Shown: piece after piece, positions 15,532 through 22,971 of the stretch
How the letters are laid out: the number at the start of each line of letters is the position of its first letter
Position numbering within the stretch: position 1 is the first letter of the stretch
DNA from: Methanosarcinales archaeon
GTDB lineage: Archaea > Halobacteriota > Syntropharchaeia > Alkanophagales > Methanospirareceae
Assembly (NCBI GenBank): GCA_025464585.1
Contig: JAODGL010000200.1
Span: 1 to 25,838, forward strand
Direction of reading: 5' to 3'
DNA: 25,838 nucleotides
The notes under the pieces: model-generated
Database searches by the model: none
Seen by the model: the letters and a program-made list of their open reading frames with translations, nothing else
Told to the model about the DNA's origin: nothing
Made by a program: the position numbers and the translations under genes

Positions 15532-15843
15532 ATGGATCAAAAAGCGCGGATAAAACTATCGAGTACGAATCATAAACAGTTGGACGGTATATGTCAGCAG
15601 GTGAAGAAGATAGCAGAGACCACGGGAGTCAGAATGTCGGGTCCTATCCCCCTTCCCACAAAGAAACTTGTGGTCCCTTGTAGAAAAAGCCCCGATGGTG
15701 AAGGTTCTCCTACTTGGGACCATTGGGAAATGCGAATACACAAGCGGTTGATAGACCTGGAAGCAGATGAACGCGCACTCCGACAGCTTATGCGCATACC
15801 CATACCGAAAGATGTGCATATAGAAATTGTGTTGAAAGGGTGA
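15532..15843 (+). CDS. rps10: 30S ribosomal protein S10 (uS10)
   Basis: This small-subunit protein is located in the 30S head. The 103-residue protein matches archaeal S10: ARIKLSSTNHKQLDGICQQVKKIAE, GPIPLPTKKLVVPCRKSPDGEG, then WEMRIHKRLIDL and IPIPKDVHIEIVLKG. It follows EF-1alpha by 19 bp, with an aaaaggga ribosome-binding stretch just before the ATG. Confidence 0.97.
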   Translation: MDQKARIKLSSTNHKQLDGICQQVKKIAETTGVRMSGPIPLPTKKLVVPCRKSPDGEGSPTWDHWEMRIHKRLIDLEADERALRQLMRIPIPKDVHIEIVLKG

Positions 15844-15907
15844 AAAAATAGAAAATTATAAATATTAGAATTTTTAAATTATAGCATATCAAAAAAGAGG
15901 TGATAAA

Positions 15908-16129
15908 ATGAGTGTAGTACCGGATGAGATAATAAAGGAGAAGGACGAGGAGATAGTGGCGCTGATAAAGGAGATAGACGGTTTGGTAAACGAGCTTAAA
16001 AGTACATCGGAAGAGGCAAAGGCAGAGATAATAAACAAAATAACGGAAAAGGAGAAGGATTTGCGCGCCATAAGGCAGAAGAAAGGGCAGTTCCGAGCTG
16101 TGCTACCTGGACTTACAAAACTCTGGTAG
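15908..16129 (+). CDS. 73-residue coiled-coil protein of unknown function
   Basis: I do not recognise this protein. It is highly charged. Residues 5-58 form one or two long amphipathic helices rich in Glu and Lys (for example EKDEEIVALIKEIDGLVNEL), followed by a distinct, less charged tail FRAVLPGLTKLW. A strong ribosome-binding sequence (gaggtga, five bases before the ATG) and an AT-rich box around 15850-15880 support a real, separately transcribed gene 64 bp after S10. It ends facing hdrB, with a hairpin between them. The position next to the translation operon and hdrCB does not settle its role. Confidence 0.7.
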   Translation: MSVVPDEIIKEKDEEIVALIKEIDGLVNELKSTSEEAKAEIINKITEKEKDLRAIRQKKGQFRAVLPGLTKLW

Positions 16130-16151
16130 TATAAAAAATAAAATAAATTTT

Positions 16152-16200
16152 TTACCGCAGAGAGCGGTGAGCGTTTTGTTCTCCGCAGGCTCAGCGGTAA
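16152..16200. terminator. inverted repeat between two convergent genes, possible bidirectional terminator
   Basis: ttaccgcagag (16152-16162) and ctcagcggtaa (16190-16200) are complementary except for one central a/a mismatch, enclosing 27 bases. An upstream t-run (attttttta) flanks one side. It occupies the gap between the 73-residue gene and the end of hdrB. The accgcagag sequence could also belong to a dispersed repeat. Confidence 0.5.
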
Positions 16201-16202
16201 TC

Positions 16203-17099
16203 TTATTTTAGCAATTTCTCAGGCATTGTTGTTGTCTGTATGTCCAATCCACATTCCGTTTGGCTGAGTCCCATTGCGAGCCCTAAGAACTGCGTCGCGT
16301 AGAGGATGGGGAAATTAAAATTCGTACCAAAAGCCTTGTTCATCTCCGCTTGCCCTCGGTCAAGCTGCAAATGGCAGAACGCACATGGATGAACCATACA
16401 GTCACAACCCGCCATTATTGCATTCACCAATTTCTGGCGTGTCCATTCCAGTGATTGTACTGTGTCGGCGGTTCGATTTCCTCCCCCAGCACCACAACAC
16501 ATCAACTTATCTTTGTATTCTACCTCCTTCGCTCCTGTTACTTTTACGAGGTCCTCTAAGATGTAAGGTGTTTCTGAAGAGCCATGTCCCCTTACCTCGC
16601 GTGGTTTGAGGAAATGGCAGCCGTAATGCACTGCAACATTCACATCGTTCATTGGTTTTGTTATTCTCTCCTTCAACTTATCCAGTCCAATGATATCGTG
16701 CAGAATCACGATCGAATGGTTCACCTTTGTGGTCCCTTTATATTCTCTACCGAATTCATTTAACACCTTGTTTGTCCTCTCTTTTAACTTCGGATGCTCC
16801 TTCAGCAGATGGTCGGCTTCCTGAAGTGACCCGTAACAACCGTTACAGGTTACGTATATCTCAAGCCCCATCTCTTCCGCAATACTGAGATTTCGCGCGG
16901 CAACCGGCAGCCACGTATGCATGTCAAAGGAGCCAAATACACCTGGTGCTGGACAACAGGAAGCACCAACCATCTCTTTCGTCTCTATTCCAAACTCCTT
17001 AAATATCCGCTTTGTCGCTGCTTCTATCCCCGGATACCTGTTCGGCGTGATACAACCGAGGAAATAAGCGTATGTCAAACCCAAATCATCATCCGTCAT
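16203..17099 (-). CDS. hdrB: CoB-CoM heterodisulfide reductase subunit B
   Basis: HdrB carries the two non-cubane [4Fe-4S] clusters that cleave the CoM-S-S-CoB disulfide. The 298-residue protein has two complete CCG domains: C16, C48-C49, C85, C88 and C161, C201-C202, C239, C242, the ten cysteines expected for both clusters. The start ATG overlaps the hdrC stop by four bases (ATGA arrangement), indicating translational coupling. hdrA is not in the window, as is common when HdrA or flavin-based partners are encoded elsewhere. In methane oxidisers this complex would run in the heterodisulfide-forming direction. Confidence 0.96.
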   Translation of the reverse strand: MTDDDLGLTYAYFLGCITPNRYPGIEAATKRIFKEFGIETKEMVGASCCPAPGVFGSFDMHTWLPVAARNLSIAEEMGLEIYVTCNGCYGSLQEADHLLKEHPKLKERTNKVLNEFGREYKGTTKVNHSIVILHDIIGLDKLKERITKPMNDVNVAVHYGCHFLKPREVRGHGSSETPYILEDLVKVTGAKEVEYKDKLMCCGAGGGNRTADTVQSLEWTRQKLVNAIMAGCDCMVHPCAFCHLQLDRGQAEMNKAFGTNFNFPILYATQFLGLAMGLSQTECGLDIQTTTMPEKLLK

Positions 17100-17659
17100 T
17101 TTTTACCTCCTTTTTTCATTCCTCTTAAATTCATCGTCTCCCAATCAAAATCAATCATCGCATCGTAGTTCGTAGTTCTGAATATTGTTCGCACCTGCTC
17201 CAGTTGCTCTTTGTTTTTAGGATGCTGCGTGGTCGGTGGCTGCGATTCGAGACCCACCGCTTCTCTCAACTTCATCTGGTCGGGACCAATCGGCACTGCA
17301 TGACCCGTTTTCAGCACATAAACGCCAATCATACGGTGTGGAACCGACATGTGCCCCTCCTTCGCTGCCAGGTTTCTTATTATTCTGATTATATCAGTCG
17401 TTTTCACTCCTTTCGGACACCTCTCATAACAGGTGAAACACGTGGAGCAGAACCACAGTTCTGGAGCATTAAAAATCTCCTCACGCAGGTCCAACAGAGC
17501 CATCTGAAATAGCTTTCTTGTTCTTAACGCTGTGTTTCTCCCCGATGGACAGCCGCCCGTACACTTACCGCATTGCACACACTCCCGGAGCGTTTCCATG
17601 TGCTCCTCACCAAAGACTTCTCCCCCATAAGCAACGATGTCTTCATATAACGTTCCCAT
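17096..17659 (-). CDS. hdrC: CoB-CoM heterodisulfide reductase subunit C
   Basis: HdrC is the electron-carrying iron-sulfur partner of HdrB. The 187-residue protein has two ferredoxin-type motifs, C27-C30-C33-C37 and C71-C74-C77-C81, for two [4Fe-4S] clusters, and a C-terminal helical part. There is no membrane segment, so this is the soluble HdrABC type and not HdrDE. An AAGGAGGT ribosome-binding sequence lies about eight bases before the ATG at 17659, and a TATA-like aattatttataac (minus strand, about 17734-17746) lies upstream. hdrB follows with a four-base overlap. Confidence 0.96.
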   Translation of the reverse strand: MGTLYEDIVAYGGEVFGEEHMETLRECVQCGKCTGGCPSGRNTALRTRKLFQMALLDLREEIFNAPELWFCSTCFTCYERCPKGVKTTDIIRIIRNLAAKEGHMSVPHRMIGVYVLKTGHAVPIGPDQMKLREAVGLESQPPTTQHPKNKEQLEQVRTIFRTTNYDAMIDFDWETMNLRGMKKGGKK

Positions 17660-17733
17660 TTGAATATACCTCCTTGTTCACCATAACTTACCTCTTTCTT
17701 TTTATTTATTATACATGAATTTGACATTTTACG

Positions 17734-17746
17734 TTATAAATAATTT
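17734..17746 (-). promoter_or_regulatory. TATA-like element for the hdrCB operon
   Basis: On the minus strand this reads aattatttataac, in the 110-bp spacer between the metallophosphoesterase and hdrC. It is the best archaeal TATA match in that spacer and would give a leader of roughly 50 bases. Confidence 0.45.
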
Positions 17747-17769
17747 GCGGTTTTTTCATCTCATGGTTT

Positions 17770-18276
17770 TTACAATTCAATTATCTCCGCTTCAACCTTC
17801 TCTAAATCGAGTAATGCTACCGTTCTTTTCCCCGTGAGGTATCCGCAACACTCCCCTGGGTTTATCATCAATGTTTTCGCCTCTTTTTTATTCCCCTTCT
17901 TCTCTATCTCTGCTTTATGTGTATGCCCATAGATCACCACATCATAAGCGCCAGATGCGGCTAACGCATTCACGAGCTTTGGTTTGTGCGTTACAATTAT
18001 CCTCTTCGTAGCGAGTTCAAAATCATAAGGGTCCTCATATATTTCTCCCACCTCTTTCTCGCGGTATTTCTCCTTTAGAAGCAGCTTATCGCCGTCATTA
18101 TTGCCAAATATTCCTACCAGAGGCGCATTTAGCGTCCTAAATGGTTTCTCGGTAAATGGTGCTACAAAATCGCCAGCATGAATTACGATTTCGATTTCTT
18201 CCTGGTTGAAGATTTCCACCGCTTTGCTTATCGCATCTAAATTATCATGTGTATCTGCTATTATTCCTGCTTTCAT
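17770..18276 (-). CDS. YfcE/MJ0936-type metallophosphoesterase
   Basis: This is a calcineurin-like phosphodiesterase of the small archaeal MJ0936/YfcE group, which hydrolyses phosphodiester model substrates with a dinuclear metal site; the physiological substrate is unknown. The metal ligands are all visible in 168 residues: D8 and H10 (ADTHDN), D36 (HAGDF), N59 (FGNNDGD), H97 (VTHKPK), H118 and H120 (YGHTH). NPGECCGYLTG precedes the last strands. It lies upstream of hdrC on the same strand, 110 bp away, and is divergent from the COG2433 gene. Confidence 0.92.
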   Translation of the reverse strand: MKAGIIADTHDNLDAISKAVEIFNQEEIEIVIHAGDFVAPFTEKPFRTLNAPLVGIFGNNDGDKLLLKEKYREKEVGEIYEDPYDFELATKRIIVTHKPKLVNALAASGAYDVVIYGHTHKAEIEKKGNKKEAKTLMINPGECCGYLTGKRTVALLDLEKVEAEIIEL

Positions 18277-18307
18277 TTTATCCCTTCACCTTACCTTTTT
18301 ATGACCT

Positions 18308-18321
18308 TAAAATATATAATA
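18308..18321 (+). promoter_or_regulatory. TATA-like element for the COG2433 gene
   Basis: taaaatatataata lies about 20 bases before the ATG at 18334, in a 57-bp divergent spacer. The spacing suggests a leaderless or very short-leader transcript. Confidence 0.4.
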
Positions 18322-18333
18322 CAAAATAAATAG

Positions 18334-19557
18334 ATGGCATATTCACCTACAAGACGAAAATACACCATTGTCGGCATAGACCCAGGCACTACGATAGGAG
18401 TGGCAATAATTGACCTTGAAGGGAAACCAATAGAAGTATTCAGCTCCAAAAATTATTCGTGCTCCGATGTGATAGAAAACATAATATCGCATGGAAACCC
18501 ATTGATAGTAGCATCGGATGTTACACCTACACCTTCGACAGTAAAAAAGATAAGCCGTATTTTCTCTTTACCAGTTCACGAATTAGACGAATCGCTGTCA
18601 ACGGAAGAGAAAGTCGCACTAACGAAAGGGGAGGGTTACGAATATAAAAATGTGCATGAGCGCGACGCATTAGCTGCCTGCGTTAATGCATTCAAGCGAT
18701 ATAAGAAGAAATTCTTGCAGGTGCAGCGCAAGACACCGGTGGCTGTGGACGTGGAAGAAGTGAAAGCGCTGGTAGTTAAAGGTGTGTCCATAAGTGCGGC
18801 TATAAATAGATTAATTCGTGCTGAAGAGGAGAAAAAGAGAGAGGAGAAGCCAGAAAAGGAAGAGCAAAAAGGCGGAGAAAGCGAAAATGAGCTCAGGTTA
18901 CGCAGAATTATAAAGAGGAAAGACGAGAAGATAGGCATGATGAAGGAGCTCACGACGGCTCTGAAGACGAAGTTGGAGAAGAAAGAATTTGAACTAAAAA
19001 ATTTACGTTCTAAACTCGCTTCTATGCAGTCCGCGAGAAGGCGGGAGATAGAAGAAAGGGAGGAGATAAGCTGGAGAGATAAGGAGATAGAAAGGCTAAG
19101 AGAGGAAGTAAAAGCGAGGGATGAGGCGAATGAGGAATTAAGGAGAATCATAGAAGAGTTAAAAGGAAAAAAAGAAGTGGAGGGAGGGAAAAGGATAAAA
19201 GTGATACGCTCTTTCAGTCGGAATACAATATTGGATGTGGATAGAAAATACGGGTTAAAAAAAGGGGATGTTGTATTCCTCGAGGACGGTAGCGGTGGCG
19301 GAGCAAGTACCGCGGAATTATTAGCGAAGAAAGGTATTGTTGCAGTAATATATAGTAAGGGATTGTCGCATTTCGCGGCTGATAAGTTCTTTGAATTTGG
19401 TGTTCCCACTTTTTCCACCGACGAAATACCGTTGCTGGAGAACGAAGGCGATTTCGCTTTTGTAGATGAACGGTTGCTGAGCGAAAAGATAGGGGAGTGG
19501 AAGAGGGAAAGGGGAAGGGGGAAGATGGAAGAGAAGATAGTTATTTTTGCGCTTTGA
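18334..19557 (+). CDS. COG2433 RNase H-like (RuvC/YqgF-type) protein with coiled coil, short form
   Basis: Archaeal COG2433 (DUF460) proteins are predicted RNase H-fold nucleases of about 650 residues. This copy has 407. It begins directly with IVGIDPGTTIGVAIIDLEG (residues 13-31) and VASDVTPTPSTVKKISRIF, and has HERDALAACVNAFKRY, the RNase H-like half. A long charged coiled coil follows (about 165-285), then a C-terminal domain starting KRIKVIRSFSRNTI. The segment that normally precedes the GIDPGT motif is absent. The start codon is clean, with a TATA-like box ahead, so this looks like a genuine short architecture and not a truncation at the window edge. The substrate is unknown. Confidence 0.85.
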   Translation: MAYSPTRRKYTIVGIDPGTTIGVAIIDLEGKPIEVFSSKNYSCSDVIENIISHGNPLIVASDVTPTPSTVKKISRIFSLPVHELDESLSTEEKVALTKGEGYEYKNVHERDALAACVNAFKRYKKKFLQVQRKTPVAVDVEEVKALVVKGVSISAAINRLIRAEEEKKREEKPEKEEQKGGESENELRLRRIIKRKDEKIGMMKELTTALKTKLEKKEFELKNLRSKLASMQSARRREIEEREEISWRDKEIERLREEVKARDEANEELRRIIEELKGKKEVEGGKRIKVIRSFSRNTILDVDRKYGLKKGDVVFLEDGSGGGASTAELLAKKGIVAVIYSKGLSHFAADKFFEFGVPTFSTDEIPLLENEGDFAFVDERLLSEKIGEWKRERGRGKMEEKIVIFAL

Positions 19558-19611
19558 GTTTTTATATCGAAAGGAGGAGAAATTGAGGAAATTGTTGAAA
19601 AGAGGCACGAA

Positions 19612-19956
19612 ATGATATTGGCACATGAGAAGTTTGGAGTGAAGATGAAGAACATAACAGAAGAGTATGGCATCTCTGTTGGTGCATATTATTATTGGTA
19701 CGATAGGTATAAAAGTGAGGGGATCTTGGGTTTGATCAATAAGAAACCAGGCGCAAAAGTGCCTCACAACAAAACACCGGTCGATATTGAGAGAAAAATA
19801 GTGCCGATAGCCACTGGTAATAGAGAACTGGACGCAAATGAAATCTGGGAGATAGTCACAGAACAGTATGGATTTAACAAGACTGTAAGATGGATTGAAG
19901 GAGTAGAAAAGGCGCCTGAAAGCCTGATAGTTTTAAGCAGAAAATCAACGAGCTAA
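19612..19956 (+). pseudogene. N-terminal helix-turn-helix fragment of an IS481/IS630-type transposase
   Basis: The 114-residue frame encodes a HTH region (ITEEYGISVGAYYYWYDRYK) followed by GILGLINKKPGA and a second helical part DIERKIVPIATGNREL, the standard start of helix-turn-helix transposases and integrases. The DDE catalytic domain is missing: after RWIEGVEKA the sequence diverges and stops. The frame is open upstream to the COG2433 stop, with an AAGGAGGA sequence at 19571-19578 but no good start codon at the right distance. It is best read as a truncated insertion-sequence remnant. Confidence 0.65.
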
Positions 19957-20066
19957 AAGAAGCGATGGGGGATAATCTCTTTCTTGATGACCTTAAAGAG
20001 ATTTCAGAAGACTTTAAAGCAGTTGATTTAGATGCTTTATGCTTTCAATTTGGGATTATTAGATAA
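19920..20066 (+). pseudogene. fragment resembling the C-terminal tail of a small antitoxin-type protein
   Basis: In a different frame overlapping the transposase remnant, 48 codons end at a TAA (20064-20066). The peptide contains ELKEAMGDNLFLDDLKEISE and DFKAVD, an acidic tail reminiscent of small AbrB/antitoxin-like archaeal proteins. It has no start signal (a TGA directly precedes it), so it is probably debris. The family resemblance is only from memory. Confidence 0.3.
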
Positions 20067-20107
20067 GATTTGCACTTCGTTTTTGGCACCATTCCCCAGC
20101 AATTGAT

Positions 20108-21031
20108 TCACACCCGCTCAAACCCTCTATGCAACCCCCATTCGAGCGCAATCTCTATTGCTTCCCGGTATTCACTCATTTTTAGCCCCCTGTTCAGTTC
20201 CCTATACTCATACGCTTTATACATGGGTCTGTATTGCAGCATTATATTTACATACGATTCCAGCGATAGTTCAGTAGCGATGAACTTAAAAACTTCCGCA
20301 GAGCCTGCTAATCCATTCGGAAGCACCAGATGCCTTATCAACAACCCTCGCCATGCTATCCCCCTTTCATCCACCTTTAAATCACCAACTTGACGATGCA
20401 TCTCCTTTACCGCTTCTTTACATCTGTCGAAGTAATCAGGCGCATTGGAATATTTCTTTGCACTTTCTGCATCGCTATACTTTATGTCCGGCATATAGAT
20501 ATCCACAATGCCATCTAACAACTCTATGGTGCTTTTCGATTCGTATCCACTGCAATTGTAAACGAGGGGTATGCGAAGACCTTTTTCTACTGCTATTTTC
20601 AGTGCTTTCACGATTTGCGGTGTGTAATGTGTCGGTGTAACAAAATTGATATTATGACAACCTCTTTCTTGCAGAGCGAGCATAGAAAACGCAAGTTCCT
20701 CTTCTGTCACCTTTTGTCCATATCCCAGGTGACTTATGTCATAGTTTTGACAGTATATGCAGCGCAGGTTACAGTTCGTAAGAAATATCGTTCCAGAGCC
20801 ATGCAAGCCAACCAACACGTCTTCTTCTCCAAAATGCGGCTGCACACTGGAGACCATCAAATGCTTATCTGATTGGCAATAGCCCTTTTCACCCCTGTTT
20901 CTGTTGACGCCACATGCTCTGGGACATAGTGTACACTCGTTTAGTATCCCCTCTAACTTCTCTATTCGCTCATCGAGCACCCCTCTTTCATAAATTTCAA
21001 GATAAACAGGAGTACGTCTTCCTTTTTCCAT
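20108..21031 (-). CDS. radical SAM protein, PflX-like (COG1313)
   Basis: The 307-residue protein has the radical SAM motif C87-x3-C91-x2-C94 (CNLRCIYCQNYDIS) for the SAM-binding [4Fe-4S] cluster, preceded by four more cysteines (C33, C36, C40, C52; CTLCPRACGVNRNRGEKGYC) that may bind a second cluster or zinc. Later segments VTPTHYTPQIVKAL, YNCSGYES and MPDIKYSD match pyruvate-formate-lyase-activase-like COG1313 proteins. The glycyl-radical or other target is not identified, and no PFL-type gene is in the window. It starts three bases after the ArsR-type gene stop, so it is in the same operon. Confidence 0.88.
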   Translation of the reverse strand: MEKGRRTPVYLEIYERGVLDERIEKLEGILNECTLCPRACGVNRNRGEKGYCQSDKHLMVSSVQPHFGEEDVLVGLHGSGTIFLTNCNLRCIYCQNYDISHLGYGQKVTEEELAFSMLALQERGCHNINFVTPTHYTPQIVKALKIAVEKGLRIPLVYNCSGYESKSTIELLDGIVDIYMPDIKYSDAESAKKYSNAPDYFDRCKEAVKEMHRQVGDLKVDERGIAWRGLLIRHLVLPNGLAGSAEVFKFIATELSLESYVNIMLQYRPMYKAYEYRELNRGLKMSEYREAIEIALEWGLHRGFERV

Positions 21032-21034
21032 TTC

Positions 21035-21538
21035 TTATTTTAATTGTACCCGTACTCTTTTTTTAAGAATAGGAACTAACCGCTTTATTTCTATTTCCCC
21101 ACTCTTCTCGAGCTTGTATTCGTTAATAGGCATGTTCGGGGGTTTTCCATTCACTTCATATACAAAAAACCCCTCCTCTTCATCTATTGATACAATGAGC
21201 TCTTTGTCCCCTATTCTCTTTATTCCTATACCTGCAACTTCCTTTAACGCATCCAGGATGCTTGCGCCCTTCTGAACTTCTACCTCATGCTCCTCGCTAA
21301 AAATCTCCATTGCTTCGTACAGCTTACCTTTATTCACCCTTAGCACATGCGTCTTACCGAATTTATTCCTTTCTACCAGTTCTGCGCGCTCTAAAACCTT
21401 AACGTGCTTCGCAGCAACAGGTACCGATATACCTAACTCTTTTGCTAAACCAGTTACATGGTACTCACGTATCATCAGAAGCTTTAACATTTCCACTCGC
21501 ATTTTACTGCTCAATGCTTTGAATATATCGCTATTCAT
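21035..21538 (-). CDS. ArsR-type transcriptional regulator with a DUF4430-like C-terminal domain
   Basis: Residues 1-75 form a winged helix (SSKMRVEMLKLLMIREYHVTG, then LAKELGISVPVAAKHVKVLE), typical of ArsR-family DNA-binding proteins. The C-terminal part (about 85-167) has ASILDALKEVAGIGI, FFVYEVNGKPPN and EYKLEKSGEIEIKRLVP, which resembles the DUF4430/transcobalamin-like beta-grasp-type fold seen in ligand-binding surface proteins. It has no obvious metal-sensing cysteines. It is 36 bp downstream of the AAA ATPase gene and three bases upstream of the radical SAM gene. The ligand is unknown; the natural guess is something used or made by the downstream enzyme. Confidence 0.82.
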   Translation of the reverse strand: MNSDIFKALSSKMRVEMLKLLMIREYHVTGLAKELGISVPVAAKHVKVLERAELVERNKFGKTHVLRVNKGKLYEAMEIFSEEHEVEVQKGASILDALKEVAGIGIKRIGDKELIVSIDEEEGFFVYEVNGKPPNMPINEYKLEKSGEIEIKRLVPILKKRVRVQLK

Positions 21539-21574
21539 CCTTTCTTGTTAATAACTATTTAGTATTTAGAACAT

Positions 21575-22948
21575 CTATATCTCTTCTCGTATATCCTCAA
21601 GGTCATAACAGAGGTATCCCTCCGCCGTTAATTTCTCTTTTCCCTCTATTCTCTTTGCAATTAACCCAAAATATTCTATCCTCTCTTCATTATCCCAATT
21701 TACAAATCTTGATTTCTCTTTCAAATCCGCCATAATCCTCCTCGCTTCCCTTGATTGCAAGTCACTCCATTTCACCTCCATAAATACTATCTCTTTCGTT
21801 TCCTCATTTAATGCCACCAGGTCAATCTCCTTATCCCTGTGCCACCATCTTCCTATCCTATGGAATCGAAACGGCTTCTTCTCTACCATGAATTCCATTG
21901 CAATCCTTTCAAAGGTAAATCCCAAATGGGAGTTGAACCCGCGCTTGAAATCGGACCACGCGCCTTCTATCATCCACGTTTCGAGTTCAGAAAAGTATAT
22001 CGAAATAAATCTGAACCAGAACGCAAAGAAATTATCCTTCATTCTATAAATCCCCCGTACTCTTCTCTTATCCAGCACAGAATGTTCCTTCTTTACAAAC
22101 CCTATGTCCTCCAGAATGGACAGATAAGAAGAGACATCCTTTGCCTCTAAGAAGGAGTAATTTGCTATCTCAACGACCTTTGTATGCCCTGAAGAAATCG
22201 CCTCAAGGATCTGAAAATACGTTTCTGGTTCTCTTAATTCCTCCTCAAGTATCAATTTGGGCTCGCGAAACAGGAAGCTTTCGGGATTAAAGAGATTTCT
22301 CCTTATTTCTTCTTCCACATCATTAGCAGAAAAAAATTCTAAATACTTGGGTATACCATCGCAAACAGCATAAATCTTGACCAAATCCTCTATCTTCGCT
22401 TTTGGAAACCACTCACGCAAATCCCTGAACCTTAAAGGTTGTAGAAATATCTGCCCGGTGCTTCTACCATACAAAGGGGATTTATATCCCAAAACACGCT
22501 TTTTCATCATGCTAACCGCAGACCCAGAGAGAATGAGCATTATCTCTTTTTCTGAGAGAATGTCATCTACAATTGCCTGAAATTCCGCAATAATATCGCT
22601 CCTTCTGATTAAATATGAGAATTCGTCAATAACAACAACCAATTTTTCCCTTTCTCTGCCCTGCTTTACTATGAACTCAAAACAGTCAGAAAAGCTATTA
22701 AAATTTGGTTTTGGTATTCCAAAGTATTCACCCACTGCTTTATTAAATTTAGATAAGTTATACTGCCACCTTCTCTCCTCACATAACAGGAATATGTTCT
22801 CCTTATTCTTCACAAATTCCTTCAGTAATCTGCTCTTCCCTGTTCTTCTCCTGCCGGAAAGGATGACGAACTCAAACCCCTTCTCTTTGTATTTCGAATC
22901 TAAAAATTCGAGTTCCTTTCTTCTATCAACGAACTCTTTTCGGAACAT
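21575..22948 (-). CDS. archaeal AAA-type ATPase with DUF234 nuclease-like tail
   Basis: This is a member of the STAND-like archaeal ATPase family (Arch_ATPase plus DUF234). The Walker A loop is SGRRRTGKSRLL (31-42), the Walker B strand is KLVVVIDEFSYL (about 102-113), and the sensor-like LSGSAVSMM follows. A winged-helix segment is near HTKVVEIANYSFLEAKDVSSYL. The C-terminal EIDLVALNEETKEIVFMEVKW carries the D...E-x-K pattern of PD-(D/E)XK nuclease folds. Such genes are often multicopy in archaeal genomes and have no settled function. It sits between the ADP-ribosylglycohydrolase gene (23 bp upstream) and the ArsR gene (36 bp downstream). Confidence 0.9.
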   Translation of the reverse strand: MFRKEFVDRRKELEFLDSKYKEKGFEFVILSGRRRTGKSRLLKEFVKNKENIFLLCEERRWQYNLSKFNKAVGEYFGIPKPNFNSFSDCFEFIVKQGREREKLVVVIDEFSYLIRRSDIIAEFQAIVDDILSEKEIMLILSGSAVSMMKKRVLGYKSPLYGRSTGQIFLQPLRFRDLREWFPKAKIEDLVKIYAVCDGIPKYLEFFSANDVEEEIRRNLFNPESFLFREPKLILEEELREPETYFQILEAISSGHTKVVEIANYSFLEAKDVSSYLSILEDIGFVKKEHSVLDKRRVRGIYRMKDNFFAFWFRFISIYFSELETWMIEGAWSDFKRGFNSHLGFTFERIAMEFMVEKKPFRFHRIGRWWHRDKEIDLVALNEETKEIVFMEVKWSDLQSREARRIMADLKEKSRFVNWDNEERIEYFGLIAKRIEGKEKLTAEGYLCYDLEDIREEI

Positions 22949-22971
22949 GATTATATAATTTAACTTCGTAT

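Noticed and set aside
18636..19673. Minus-strand 345-codon ORF opposite the COG2433 gene
   Set aside because: Ser/Phe-rich antisense shadow of the Glu/Lys-rich coiled coil; no start signal.
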